Positions 11,346-23,076 are shown, counted from the stretch's first letter. The stretch is 64,000 nt of DNA from Alnus glutinosa (GCF_958979055.1 NC_084893.1:7257071-7321070); one strand, 5' to 3'. The notes: generated from the sequence alone by a model not told the origin. Numbers and translations are program-made.

Positions 11346-12349
11346 TGCTCCGTTTGTTTCGGCGTAAAATGATTTCTGAAAAATGATTTCGGCATTTTCC
11401 GGTGTTTGGTAGGGGCAAAAATAATTGTCAACCGGAAAATGATTTCTGTTTGACCAAAAATGCTTAGTAAATTTCGGAAAATGATTTACGCTTTTTAAAA
11501 GCGTAAATCATTTTCCGAAGACGCCAAACGCAGTCGATCTATTTTAAACGGCACAGTCGACCTTCACGTTCAAGCAGCCGACCACCATCGAAATATTGCC
11601 GGTATCGGAATCCAACATCCGTTAATGTCGCCGGAATCTGGCGACGGAATCCGGCCACCTTCGCCGGAATCCGGTCAGCCAGATTCCGGCGACCAATCTG
11701 ACCGGAATCCGGCCATCTGGCCGGATCTGGCCAGAGAGCCGGATTCCGGCCGGCCCTGGCCAGGGAGGCCGGTTCCCGGCCGGATCCCGGCCGGCCCTGG
11801 CCAGGGAGGCCGGTTCCCGGCCGGCTCTGGCCAGAACGGCCAGCTGGCCGGACGGATCTGGCCAGATCCGGCCAGATGGCCGGAATCCGGCTATCCCATA
11901 ATTCGACGAAACTGTCCGGATTCCGGCCTTTACGGATCCAGCCAGATCCGGCCAGCCTGCCGGGATCCGACCTCTCTGGCCAAATCCGGCCAGATGGCCG
12001 GAATCCGGCTATCCCATATTTCGACGAAACTGTCCGGATTCCGGCCTATATCTCGAATTCTAGTTATATTAGCCGGAATCAGGTGAAAATAGTCAGAATC
12101 TAGTCGGTCAGTGACGAAATCTCGTCATCGATGATTTTTATATTATTTTACATTAATATTTTTATGTTGTAAATAAAAATTGATTTTTATAACTTAATAT
12201 GATTGAATAAAAATATAAAAAAATATTTGCGATTTTCCGTACGCGCCAAACACCGGAAAATGCTTTCGACGGAAAATGGTTTCCTGAAAAATGACTTCCC
12301 TGAAACCATTTTACGACGGAAACCATTTTACGTCGAAACAAACGGAGCA
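11346..12349. mobile_element. PIF/Harbinger-type non-autonomous element
   Basis: Ends TGCTCCGTTTGTTTCGGCGT / ACGTCGAAACAAACGGAGCA match over about 26 bp with one mismatch and are flanked by TTA on both sides (11343-11345 and 12350-12352), the 3-bp duplication typical of PIF/Harbinger. Further 'ggaaaatgattt' phrases extend the inverted repeats. No transposase; the core is a GC-rich array. Confidence 0.85.
11570..12110. repeat. CCGG-rich palindromic array in Harbinger element
   Basis: Dense CCGGAATCCGG and GGCCAGNCCGG phrases. A unit of about 120 bp starting at 'gatggccggaatccggctat' is present twice (about 11872 and 11992). The 153-codon ORF across it is Pro/Gly/Ser/Arg repeat only and is not taken as a gene. 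Rich in CpG and CHG sites. Confidence 0.75.
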
Positions 12350-12352
12350 TTA

Positions 12353-13064
12353 GTGTAAAGGGGCAATATCGCCAAGCAGCTAAAAAGTAAAGTGCCATTT
12401 GGTAAATATTTACAAAACTCTGTTCACTTCTTAAACACCGAAAAACGTTTCTCAAAACTAGTTTACCAAACAAATTTTCATTTGTGGCGCCACCACTAAC
12501 ATAATTTTTAAAACAAATTACAAAACTCTTCTCAAAACTCAAAACTTTCTAAAAGTAGATAAATAAACCTCTTCGGTCTTGTGTGGTGGCCGCTAGTTAG
12601 TTCTGGAGGCCGGGCAATTAATAACATTTTAAATTATTTTATTTATTTGTTTGTTTTTTATTTTATAAAAATATTTTAAATTTTTGTAATCTTTACAAAA
12701 GTCTTTCAAAAATTTACCAAATTAATTCTTTTAACTTTAACCTTTTTTGAAACACTTTGCAAACTCAAAACCCAAAATTCTTTACAAAATTTTACCATAG
12801 AAGTCCGAAATTAAAAGTAATGCTACTTATTATTTTTGTCCTCATTTTGTTTTCTTAAAATTAATGTAATTTTTAAAATTATTATTAAATTAAAATTTAA
12901 TAATAACCCATCATAAATTTAATAGTAATTTTAAAACGAACGTCGATTTTAAAGATTAAGTAGAGACAGGATGGTGATATGGATTATGGAGATTACTCCG
13001 AAATTTCTCCTTCCAATGGGCCTCCCCGTCCCAAAAATTCCACAAGCGGGGCCGCCTACTTCGC
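12353..13064. other. SOBIR1 upstream region, no gene
   Basis: AT-rich, no ORF with family features. The last 100 bp before 13065 are less AT-rich and are the likely proximal promoter of the downstream kinase gene. Confidence 0.5.
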
Positions 13065-13070
13065 TATAAA
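13065..13070 (+). promoter_or_regulatory. TATA box of SOBIR1
   Basis: TATAAA lies 70 bp ahead of the chosen ATG, which would give a short 5' leader of about 40 bp. It is the only TATAAA in the last 100 bp. Confidence 0.55.
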
Positions 13071-13140
13071 GTAAACAAAACCACCACCCAACCTGAGCCA
13101 TTGAACTCCTCAAGACACCGACCGACACACCTTGACGGAA

Positions 13141-15015
13141 ATGGCGACCTCTCCCCACCTCTCCCTCCTCACTTTCTTCTCCCTATTCCTCCTCACTCAG
13201 GCGAGATTAATTCTCAACCCTTCTGATCTCAAAGCCCTCTCCATCATCCAAAAACACTTGGGCCTCGACGGTCACCAACCTTACCTCTCTACCAAACCTT
13301 GCATCACCCCCGGCGTATTCTGTGAGAGGAGACTCTCAAACAACAACACCTATGAGCTCAGAGTAACTAGACTCGTCTTTAAATCCCAAAGGCTCACTGG
13401 GTTCCTGTCACCGGCGATCGGACGGCTCTCTGAGCTCAAAGAGCTCTCTGTTCCTAACAACCAACTCGTTGACCAAGTACCATCCCAAATCGTTGACTGC
13501 CGGAAACTGGAAATTCTCAACCTCCAAAGCAACCAGTTTTCAGGGGAAATCCCAAGCGAGTTATCCTCACTTATACGCCTTCGAGTCCTTGATCTTGCTT
13601 CCAATAGATTTTCCGGGGACTTGGGTTTCTTGAAGTATTTTCCCAACTTGGAAAATCTCTCTCTTGCAGACAATCTCTTCACTGGGAAAATTCCGCCATC
13701 CATTCGTTCTTTCCGTAATCTCAGATTCTTCAACTTCTCTGGAAATCAATTTCTTGAAGGTTCAGCCCCATTGATGGACAGGCTGGCAAACTCAGCATCC
13801 GATGTCCCAAAACGTTACATTTTAGCTGAGAATTCAAATGGAACTGGAAGAAGCAACAATACAGCACCATCTACTGCTCCAGCTCCTTCTCCAGGGCAAC
13901 CACCTCACAAACATAAAAAAAATAGCAAGAGGAAGCTAGCTGGGTGGATTCTCGGATTCCTGGCTGGAGCACTGGCAGGATCCATATCTGGGCTCATCTT
14001 TTCCTTGCTGTTTAAACTGATCTGGGCGGTTGTAAAAGGTGGAGGGAGGGAACCGGGCCCTTCAATCTTTAGTCCTTTGATCAAAAAAGCAGAGGACTTG
14101 GCTTTCTTGGAGAAAGAGGATGGACTGGCTTCGTTTCAAATCATAGGAAAAGGTGGGTGTGGTGAGGTTTACAAGGCTGAATTGCCTGGAAGCAATGGCA
14201 AAATGATTGCCATAAAGAAGATAACTCAACCTCCAAAGGATGCGGCAGAATTGACTGACGAAGACAGTAAGCTTCTAACCAAGAAAATGCGTCAAATTCG
14301 TTCGGAGATTAATACAGTGGGTCAAATTAGGCACCGGAATCTTCTTCCTCTGTTAGCCCATATGAGTCGGCCTGACTGCCATTACCTTGTGTATGAATTC
14401 ATGAAGAATGGTAGTTTACAAGACATGTTGAATCCGGCCCCAGACGGCAGCACTAGAGATTTCGATTGGTTTGCTCGGCTCAAGGTTGCAATAGGAGTGG
14501 CTGCAGGGCTTGAATATCTTCACATGAACCACTCCCCGCGGATAATTCACAGAGATCTCAAGCCTGGGAATGTACTTCTGGACGATGACATGGAAGCTCG
14601 AATTGCGGATTTTGGGCTTGCAAAAGCCATGCCTGATGCTAATACGCATATCTCCACTTCCAACCTCGCCGGAACTGTGGGTTATATAGCACCGGAGTAC
14701 CACCAAACACTGAAGTTCACAGACAAGTGTGACATCTACAGCTTTGGGGTGTTGCTGGGGGTTCTGGTGATGGGAAAGCTCCCATCTGATAACTTTTTCC
14801 AGGAGACCACCGAGATGAGCTTGGTGAAATGGATGAGGAATGTCCTAACATCGGAGAATCCTAGACAAGCGCTTGATCCAAAGCTTTTGGGAAATGGGTT
14901 TGAGGAGCAAATGCTCTTGGTTTTGAAGATCGCTTGCTTCTGTACCTTGGATGACCCAAAGCAAAGGCCTAACAGCAAGGACGTTAGGTGTATGCTGACT
15001 CAAATCAGGCACTAG
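13141..15015 (+). CDS. SOBIR1: SOBIR1-type LRR receptor-like kinase
   Basis: 624 residues, one exon. This is the co-receptor that pairs constitutively with LRR receptor-like proteins at the plasma membrane and, with BAK1-type kinases, starts immune signalling. In order: signal peptide (about 1-22), a short ectodomain with four to five LRRs (about 85-210), a Pro/Ser-rich stalk, a transmembrane helix (about 266-298) with four successive GxxxG steps, which in this family mediate receptor-protein pairing, then a kinase domain (about 332-624). The glycine loop G-K-G-G-C-G-E-V, the lysine in A-I-K-K (about 359), H-R-D-L-K-P-G-N (about 470) and D-F-G (about 490) are all present, so it should be an active kinase. 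Start: the ATG at 13141 has good context (gaaATGgc); the frame is open upstream but lacks an ATG. Both the GxxxG helix and the small ectodomain separate SOBIR1 from other RLKs. No defects seen. Confidence 0.95.
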   Translation: MATSPHLSLLTFFSLFLLTQARLILNPSDLKALSIIQKHLGLDGHQPYLSTKPCITPGVFCERRLSNNNTYELRVTRLVFKSQRLTGFLSPAIGRLSELKELSVPNNQLVDQVPSQIVDCRKLEILNLQSNQFSGEIPSELSSLIRLRVLDLASNRFSGDLGFLKYFPNLENLSLADNLFTGKIPPSIRSFRNLRFFNFSGNQFLEGSAPLMDRLANSASDVPKRYILAENSNGTGRSNNTAPSTAPAPSPGQPPHKHKKNSKRKLAGWILGFLAGALAGSISGLIFSLLFKLIWAVVKGGGREPGPSIFSPLIKKAEDLAFLEKEDGLASFQIIGKGGCGEVYKAELPGSNGKMIAIKKITQPPKDAAELTDEDSKLLTKKMRQIRSEINTVGQIRHRNLLPLLAHMSRPDCHYLVYEFMKNGSLQDMLNPAPDGSTRDFDWFARLKVAIGVAAGLEYLHMNHSPRIIHRDLKPGNVLLDDDMEARIADFGLAKAMPDANTHISTSNLAGTVGYIAPEYHQTLKFTDKCDIYSFGVLLGVLVMGKLPSDNFFQETTEMSLVKWMRNVLTSENPRQALDPKLLGNGFEEQMLLVLKIACFCTLDDPKQRPNSKDVRCMLTQIRH

Positions 15016-16865
15016 CTAGGCAGCATTAAGGATATGTTAGAGAATGAAGCGAAATAATCACGCTTGTGACCAGCAATATTTGTTTTAGTAGATCAATTAC
15101 ATGTCTATTATGTGTTATTATTAAGGAAACCGTTCTATGTTATGTGCTTATGCGCCTTATGGCAGCGTGTTGATTCACATGATTAATTTCAAATTTTTTA
15201 TGAATACCATGTCCTGCACTTGGGTAAGTCTAATGCTCATAAACTAAAGGATCATATTTACATTTTTTTTTTTCTCAAAAATCTTAGCTTCCAATTCTTC
15301 CACTTGTTTATGCGAACGGGAAAAGTTATAAACAGCAGGCCCGCTACAAACATAAACTCCCACAAAAAATCATTTAACATGTCTTATACCAATATTATGC
15401 ACATGTCTTAGGATAATTATGTTTTTCCCAACCCTAAGTTCACTCAAAGGTGGTACCAACAAAAGATCTTCTTGCAAAAGGCATTTAGGGAAAGCTAAAA
15501 TATTCCTTCCAGAAGCAATCAAAACATGTGCAGAAAATGAAAGTACCATGTAAGTGCTCTGCCTTTTTTTTTTTTTTTTCAATGAAACAAATAAAGTGCT
15601 ATCTTTGAAACAACCAATAACGTTTCACATTACTGCCTGCTTTTCAGTCTTTAACCTTTTATTTCAGAGTCTGGTTCCACTTTCCAACATTCTCAATCAT
15701 GGAGGGAGTATTCTAAGCAGTATGAATACCAGTAAAGGAAGGCCTAGCTTCTACTCCTCATGACAGTATTTAGTAATCTACATATATTTAGGCACATATT
15801 ACCAGAGATACCAGAACAAAACATAAGTCAACACTTCAGTTAGTCATCCACCAACATTGTGTGAACAAAACAAAAAAGATCCTCTTTTTTTTATCAGGCA
15901 AGCAGATGATAGAATTTATCTGAAGGTTCACTTGTTTAACCGAATAGAAAAAGACCTAATGATTCAGTTTAGAAAATAAACGTTTTCGGTCCTGCAGACT
16001 TGGAAAAAAAAAAAAAACATAGACCAAGTAAACTTACCCCTCATTCAGATTCCTTGAGTAACGTCAGACCTGTTGAATTCTGACTTCTGCATCGATTATT
16101 ACGATAACTCTATTTCTAAGTATTACAGGTACAATCATTCTAGGCCCATGAATGATATCTTAATTGCCAAATTACAAAGCTTTGAGGGTCATTTACAAAT
16201 ATGAAATATCTAGCACTGCAAATTCATTTGTAATGGAGGATCATAAAAAACAATATGATGAGCTACTAGCTTTATCAAGATGAATGAGAAACCAATAATT
16301 CAGTATGTTCATAGCAGGCCACTTCTATTACCTCTTTCACTGGAATACTAGTCAAATACTCAAGTACAGAAAGGAAAGACAAGTCATCACGTTTGTTACT
16401 AATACATTAGAAATGAGTTTAGGCAGACAATTGAATGCTACAAATAGCACAGTCCCTACCCTATTTGGTTGATTGATATTGATGAGAACCAATTTAATTG
16501 AAAGGGATTCTTCAATATACTTTTAGTTAGCAAAGAACAAATAGCTCCAGCTGGAAAGTTGATTTGAGAGATTGTTTTGCGTATGTAGGTTATTGCATGG
16601 AGAGAGAGTGAATAAAAGAAACATAGGTATTGAAGTGAAATATAATACAGTATATTCAATCTTGATGACAATAAAAAATGATCATACAAGGCACGTTGCT
16701 CATGAGAAGAGATAATAAGGCGCAAGACATTGGTGAATTTCACTAAGGCAAACCTCCAAAAGGTTTAGAAAACTGTTGATCTCAATTTCTATGCAAGTGA
16801 GCATGAACTGCAAGAGTCTTCTAGAATTAATAGATGCTATATAATATTCTCAACATCTCTGATGT
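15016..16865. other. gene-free interval downstream of SOBIR1
   Basis: Presumed 3' UTR of SOBIR1 at the start, then AT-rich unique-looking DNA with short T and A runs. Minus-strand ORFs at 15370-15582 and 16456-16743 show no recognisable family. The interval continues at 21719 beyond the Copia insertion. Confidence 0.5.
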
Positions 16866-16870
16866 CTCAG

Positions 16871-17202
16871 TATACAATTTAAGAATATTTTGTATAATGC
16901 TGCCTACCTTTCTGTAGTGCAGTAGCTTGAATATGTATAGAACAATCTGAGAGAATACAAGTATACATCAACTAGGACTGTACCACACAGCCGTGTACTC
17001 TAGAGAATAAAGTAGTATAATTTAAACACATCACTCTTCTGATAAGATAGAAGAGATCTAACTTATATCTATCTCTAACTCTATCACAAACTAACTCTAG
17101 ATAGAAGAGATCTAACTCTTATCTAACTCTATATCTTTAGAATCACAAACTAACTCTACATCTTTAGAAGAGTCCTCAGTTGAAGAGTTGTTTGTGCTAA
17201 TA
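16871..17202 (-). repeat. Copia 3' LTR
   Basis: 332 bp, with the outer end at 16871. It contains an internal direct repeat ('gatagaagagatctaact' at about 17046 and 17101). Inner boundary set by the polypurine tract at 17203. Confidence 0.93.
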
Positions 17203-17216
17203 CGCCCCCTCAAACT
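17203..17216 (-). other. Copia polypurine tract
   Basis: The minus strand reads TTTGAGGGGGCG immediately before the 3' LTR. This is the purine-rich primer for plus-strand DNA synthesis. Confidence 0.85.
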
Positions 17217-20200
17217 CAACGTTGTAGGCAACCGAACGTTGAGGTTGGTCTTGAGAATGAGGAGGGCTGCAACCAAAGGCTTTGTGAGAATATCGGCAAG
17301 CTGGTCTTTGCCGGAGATAAACTGAACATTAAGAGCTTGGGAGGCAACCATGTCCCGTACAAAATGATAGTCAATTTCTATATGCTTAGTGCGAGCATGA
17401 TAGATAGGATTTGATGTGAGATATGTAGCTCCAATGTTATCACAATACAAAACTAGTGGTCGGGAAGATTGTACACCAAGATCACCAAGAAGAGTATGAA
17501 TCCATGTTATCTCGGCTGAAGTATTAGCAAGGGCTTTATATTCGGATTCAGTGCTTGAGCGAGATACCATTGGTTGCTTCTTTGAACTCCATGAGAGGAT
17601 TTTTTGCCGAGAAGAACACAATAACCAGAAGTGGAACGTCGATCATCCGGACAGCCAGCCCAGTCAGAGTCCGAGTAGGCTGTGAGCTGCCGTGAAGAAT
17701 GCTTGTGAATGCAAAAGGTATGATCAATTGTAGACTCCGAATAGCGCAGGATGCATATGACTGCAGACCAGTGAGAATCCCTTGGATCTTGCATGAACTG
17801 TGAGACTTTGTTGACCGCAAAAGCAATATCAGGTCGAGTAAGAGATAAATACTGAAGAGAGCCGACTGTGCTGCGGTATAGAGTAGTATCCGTAATTGTC
17901 GAACCATCAAATCGACTAAGAGTTGTAGAGGCGGACATTGGAGTAGAGACAGACTTGATAAGAAGCATATTTGTCTTAGTGAGAATATCATGAATGTAGC
18001 GCTGTTGAGAAAGATGTAAACCATCATTATGCCAAGTAGCTTCAACTCCCAAGAAGTAATGTAGAGGTCCAAGGTCTTTGAGAGCAAAGGAGGAGTGTAG
18101 AGCACTTATAAGTTGAGAAATAGCTGCTGTGTTGGAACTGATGATGATGATATCGTCTACATAGATAAGCACAAAAATGATAATACCAGTTGCTTTGTAA
18201 GTGAACAATGAAGAGTCAGCCTTGGAGCTTTGGAATTTGAGTTCAAGAAGTTTAGCACTGAGGCGCGAAAACCATGCACGTGGGGCTTGTTTTAAGCCAT
18301 ATAAGGCCTTGTGCAGCTTGCAAACTACCGTGGGATAAAATGGATGCTGAAAACCGCGTGGCTGAGCCATATAAACAGTTTCTTGAAGAAGACCATGTAG
18401 AAACGCATTGCTAACATCAACTTGATGTATTGCCCAACCTGCAGAGACAGCAAGTGCCAATACAGTTCTAATAGTTATAGGTTTAACTACAGGGCTATAT
18501 GTTTCAGCAAAATCAATTCCAGGTTGTTGATGAAAACCCTTTGCCACGAGACGTGCCTTGTACCTTTCAATTGTCCCATTTGCCTTTCTTTTAATTTTGA
18601 ACACCCATTTGCAGCCAACTATATTCATGTTTGGGGAAGGGGAGACAAGAGACCAAGTTCCATTCTTAAGTAGAGCATCAAATTCCTCATTCATTGCGGT
18701 ACGCCATTCTGCATGTTTACTTGCTTGAGTGAAGCAAGTAGGTTCAACTTCATGTAGTGCTAGGGAGGCCGTGAGAGCCTTAGGAGTGGGATACTTGATT
18801 CGACCATCCGTAAGGATCGAAGGTTTGAAAATATTATTTTGAGATCTTGTGGTCATGGCATGAACACGGGGAGGATGTGATGGCTCGGAATCAATGGGAG
18901 AGTTTAAGGGTATTAGAGCTTGGATATTGTCAATATTTGGGGAATTTGAGATATTTGGAGACAACTCTAAGGAATGATTGTGAGGAGCTTCATTATGATG
19001 ATGTGAAGCGGGAAGAGGTGATGGAGGAATTAAAGGAACAGACACAATTGGAGGCTCAGGTGGAGTTGAGAAGGAGATGATAGGAGTGGAAATTTTGAAG
19101 GGAAAATTAATTTCATTGAACACAACATGGCGAGCAATATAGACTTTACCAGAGGGAATATGAAGACATTTGTACCCTAGGTGATTTTTACTATAACCAA
19201 TGAAGACACATGAGGTGGATCGAAAGGCAAGTTTGTTGGAATTATAAGGACGAAGGAAGGGCCAACATTCACATCCAAATATTTTGAGAAATTTATAATC
19301 GGGTGATATGTTGAACAGGCATTCATAGGGAGATTTGTGATGTGTGACTTTGGATGGAAGCCTGTTAATGAGATAGGTGGCAGTTTCAAAGGTCGAGTCC
19401 CATAGGGAAAAAGGAACAGCTGCAGTGGCGAGGAGGGAGAGTCTAGTCTCAACAATGTGTCGATATTTGCGTTCCACAGAGCCCATTTGATGATGGGTGT
19501 AGGGGCAGCTGAGACGGTAGGAAACTCCCATAGAATTTAGAGAAGTTTGAAGAGGTTTGAATTCACCACCATTGTCACTTTGGACCAAGATAATTTTAGT
19601 ACCAAAATAGGTTTCAACAAGTTGTTTGAACCGAAGAAAAGTAGGATAAATAGCAGATTTTGATTCAAGAGGATATAACCATGTGTATTTACTGAAATCA
19701 TCGACAATACTTAAATAAAAACGATTGTTATTTACAGAGGTTTGTGGAGCTGGGCCCCATACATCAAGAAATAACAATTGTAAAGGAATGCTGGAAATAG
19801 AAGGAGTGCTACTAAAATGAAGACGATGGCTTTTTCCCTGCTGACATGGAGAGCAGATGGAAGAGAGCTTGGAGGAGGTCACGGGCAATTTATTTGACTT
19901 GATAACTTGACTAGTGATAGGAGACGCGGGATGGCCCAATCGAAGATGCCACTGGTCCAAAGAAACTTTTTCACCAATGAAAGCAACAGGAGACTTGGAG
20001 GAAGCTTGATAGGTGGGCCATGGATAAAGTCCGGACTTACTCGGGCCTTGGAGGAGGAGTTGCGAGATAGAAGGTCCTTAACACAGAAATAAGACGGATA
20101 AAACTCAATAAAAACCTGGTTATCACGAGTGAATTGATTGACAGAAATCAAATTCTTTTGTATTTGAGGAACATGAAATAGAGAAAGTAATTTGAAAGCA

Positions 20201-21369
20201 GTTCAAGGTGTAGGTAAAATGCCATGACCAGAATGTAAAATTTTCAAACCTTGACCATTGCCCACTCGAATTTGATCAGGTCCAGTGTAGTTGTCGGCCT
20301 GTAAATTGAGGTTGGAGAGGTCATTGGTGAGGTGAACATTTGCACCAGTATCAGGGTACCATTGAGAGTCTGAAGCAGAATTAGTAGATGCCAAATTGGC
20401 ATTCAGAGGAGCAGAATCAGCCGTGTAGTCTTGATCAAAGCAGTACCAGCATGAAGTAGCGGTATGACCCTGTTTTTGACAAACTTGGCAAGTGGGACGC
20501 TGTGAGGAGAATTGTTGAGGAGGTCCTCGGCCACGGCCACGGCCTCGGCCTCTGCAGCGTGAAAAATTGTTGCGGTTGCCACGGGTGTTCCTTTGAGATG
20601 GAGTAGTCTGGCGTTGTGCAGTATTGGCAGTTGATATATTGACATCCACAGCAGACTTATGGAGGTCTAAACACAGCTCAAAGGATAAGAGATAACCATA
20701 TAAATCATTTAAGGATATGGAATCTTGCCTTGTGGTCACAGATGTGACTAGAGGATTGTACTCGACACCGAGCCCAGCAAGGATGTGAGTGACAATTCGG
20801 AAGCCTCAATGGGCTTGCCAATTGCCGCGAGAAGGTGAGATAAACCTTGCACCTTTTGGAAGTAGGCTGAGATGGGTTTGTCGCCTTTCTTGAGGGTCGC
20901 CAATTGCAGTTTGATCTGCATAATTCTTGATTGTGATTGAGCGGAGAAAAGAGTCTCCAAGGTGAGCCAAACTTCACGTGAAGTGGAGAGACCGATGACG
21001 TGCGGCAGAGCTTCGACGGATAGCGTGGAGATAATCGCACTAAAGATCATCCGATCTTGATGATACCAGGCTTGATAGCCGGGGTTGGCAACCAGCAGAC
21101 CAGACGTTGGGTCGGCCACGAGCTGGGGAGGTCGGGGATTTGTCCCATCGACATAACCATAGAGGTTTTGTCCCTCAAGAAAGGGGACCATCAGAAACTG
21201 CCAGAGGAGGTAGTTGTCCTGACTGACTTCTGAGATACATGATGATGAACATTCTGAATAGCCGGTGGTGCGGGAGAGACAGTGGAGTTGGAAACCGGGG
21301 GGGAAGTTTGGGTACTATCCTCAGAACCGGAATTTACTGGAGTAGCCACAGACGCGGGTCTTTAAATTG
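17217..21369 (-). pseudogene. Copia gag-pol, broken
   Basis: In order from 21369 down: gag with an N-terminal Ser/Pro region, a gag core (to about 20750) and a zinc knuckle C-x2-C-x4-H-x4-C (about 20490); protease D-T-G-A (about 20352); integrase with its H-H-C-C zinc region (H-L-R-L-G-H, near 19945) and D-D-E core; reverse transcriptase with Y-V-D-D (about 18152-18163); RNase H ending near 17250. Lesions seen: no ATG before the gag frame; a frameshift near 21222; a one-base shift near 20793; a TGA at 20203-20205 between protease and integrase; a frameshift near 20060; a one-base shift in the T-run at 17600-17605 inside RNase H. The longest intact part is 817 codons (17507-19960). It cannot make its own full polyprotein. 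Confidence 0.9.
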
Positions 21370-21381
21370 GCTCTGATACCA
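21370..21381 (-). other. Copia primer-binding site (tRNA-iMet)
   Basis: The minus strand reads TGGTATCAGAGC directly after the 5' LTR, complementary to the 3' end of plant initiator tRNA-Met, the usual primer of Copia elements. Confidence 0.9.
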
Positions 21382-21713
21382 TATACAATTTAAGAATATT
21401 TTGTATAATGCTGCCTACCTTTCTGTAGTGCAGTAGCTTGAATATATATAGAACAATCTGAGAGAATACAAGTATACATCAACTAGGACTGAACCACACA
21501 GCCGTGTACTCTAGAGACTCGAGTAGTATAATTTAAACACATCACTCTTCTGATAAGATAGAAGAGATCTAACTTATATCTATCTCTAACTCTATCACAA
21601 ACTAACTCTAGATAGAAGAGATCTAACTCTTATCTAACTCTATATCTTTAGAATCACAAACTAACTCTACATCTTTAGAAGAGTCCTCAGTTGAAGAGTT
21701 GTTTGCGCTAATA
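21382..21713 (-). repeat. Copia 5' LTR
   Basis: 332 bp, no length difference from the copy at 16871-17202. The six differences include a cluster of three within five bases (near 21516). Confidence 0.93.
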
Positions 21714-21795
21714 CTCAGCTTCCAGATTTCAATTCATATCCTCAAGTAATTTCAGACACTTCCTCTCTTCATTCATGTGGACTGAGTGCTATATT

Positions 21796-22164
21796 TTTTT
21801 TTTTTGATAAGTAAATAAAGTTTTATTGAAAGCGTAAGGCGCCCCTAAGTACCCTGGAAGTATACAGAAAGAAACGCCTAAGAAGGCAAAGAAAAACGAA
21901 CAAGAAAATCAGAATAGCTAATCGACAAAGGTGACAAAAAGGCCACCATTCAAAGATACAGCATATGAAGGAACGAAGCAACAATATCTTCCAAGGAATT
22001 CTCCATGTCTTCGAAACACCTAATATTTCTCTCCTTCCAAACACACCAAAGAATGCAAATTGGCATTATCTTCCAAACCGCAGCACTCTTTGGCCTCCCA
22101 TCCTTCTACCAACAGGCAAATAAATTGATAACTCTTCTAGGCATAACTCAAGACATACCAAACC
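21796..22164 (-). mobile_element. LINE 3' fragment
   Basis: A 5'-truncated LINE tail: poly-A (T-run from 21796) followed on the minus strand by the 'ttatttacttatc' 3' end common in plant L1 elements, and about 110 codons of the degenerate C-terminal region. A perfect 12-bp target duplication GAGTGCTATATT lies at 21784-21795 and 22165-22176. Confidence 0.85.
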
Positions 22165-22176
22165 GAGTGCTATATT

Positions 22177-23076
22177 GAATAGGAAAGTTTTGTTTGTACT
22201 ATCAAACTAACTCTGTACAAGAGCACAATCAAACTCAAGGGAAGCTATCTTCAAGGAAGCGATATTATCTCAAAGAAACCACCCAAAAAGAATCTTACAA
22301 CCTATATTTACTGTACAGATATATTAATCATAAAATATGTACTGTACAGATATATATTGCTCAAAACCAGGCTCAACTTGACCAGCGTTAGTCCAATCTG
22401 GCCAGCATTTCATTTTTTCTTTTTTTCTTTTAGCTGGGCATCCAAACTGCATTAACCTGTCGGATAGTAGACAAAACTGCCGGTCTTTTACCTGACAAAG
22501 TAATGCCAACTCAGAGGACCATTTTAACTCCACAAAGTATGGTGCAGTGTTGCTAATACCACTGATGGCGATACATATATCTGTACCAGTAGTCAAGGAA
22601 TAATCTACTATAACTCAAACTCATGAACAGTGGGGAACAATCATGACTCCTGGATGAAAATATTGAAGGTGCACATACCATAATTTGTTTGGTGGATGAT
22701 GAATCAATGTAGACTACAAAGTATATCAAATTGAATATAATGATACTCTAAAAAATTAGATTTGATATTAAGCCAGTTCTCCATCTATTTCCATGCGACA
22801 AACGGAGTGCATCAGGTGCTTTATTTAGTATTCAAGTATTACATTTCAGTCTCAAATTGAATTGTCTTTTACAAAGTCACTGGTTATAGTCAGCAATATC
22901 TGAAGAGGTTAGAAAGCAGCGAACAGAATAAAACCCATATGGATGTATAGGAATCAATAGCCGTTGTCTGGACCTATGAGTCACAGCCAGCCAGGACACC
23001 GCTAGGAACCCTTGCTCAAGTATGAGCCCAACATTTAAGTGAAAATGACAGAAGCCGCTATATACCCTGGAATACA
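22177..23076. other. region downstream of MHF2, no second gene seen
   Basis: Probably includes the MHF2 3' UTR next to 23077. The minus-strand ORF at 22324-22596 has no family I recognise. No repeats of note. Confidence 0.45.

Larger units (their letters stand above)
16871..21713 (-). mobile_element. Ty1/Copia retrotransposon, complete but defective
   Basis: 4843 bp on the minus strand with a perfect 5-bp duplication CTCAG (16866-16870, 21714-21718). Both LTRs are 332 bp and differ at six positions by my count (98.2% identical), so insertion is recent. It has a primer-binding site next to the upstream LTR and a polypurine tract next to the downstream LTR. The order gag, protease, integrase, reverse transcriptase, RNase H identifies Copia. 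The LTR ends are TAT...ATA rather than TG...CA. Several frameshifts and stops make it non-autonomous. Confidence 0.95.

Noticed and set aside
11625..12086. 153-codon ORF rich in Pro, Gly, Ser, Arg
   Set aside because: It reads through the CCGG palindromic array of a Harbinger element; the other frames show the same kind of repeats. No protein signature.
15370..15582. Minus-strand 70-codon ORF with normal amino-acid mix
   Set aside because: No start context, no neighbouring exons, no family recognised.
3926..21718. Identical CTCAG duplications at the solo LTR (3931-5502) and the Copia element (16871-21713)
   Set aside because: A 5-bp match between two unrelated insertions is easily chance.
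22324..22596. Minus-strand 90-codon ORF, possible exon downstream of MHF2
   Set aside because: No recognised domain, and MHF2 already ends in a complete C-terminus with stop at 23077.
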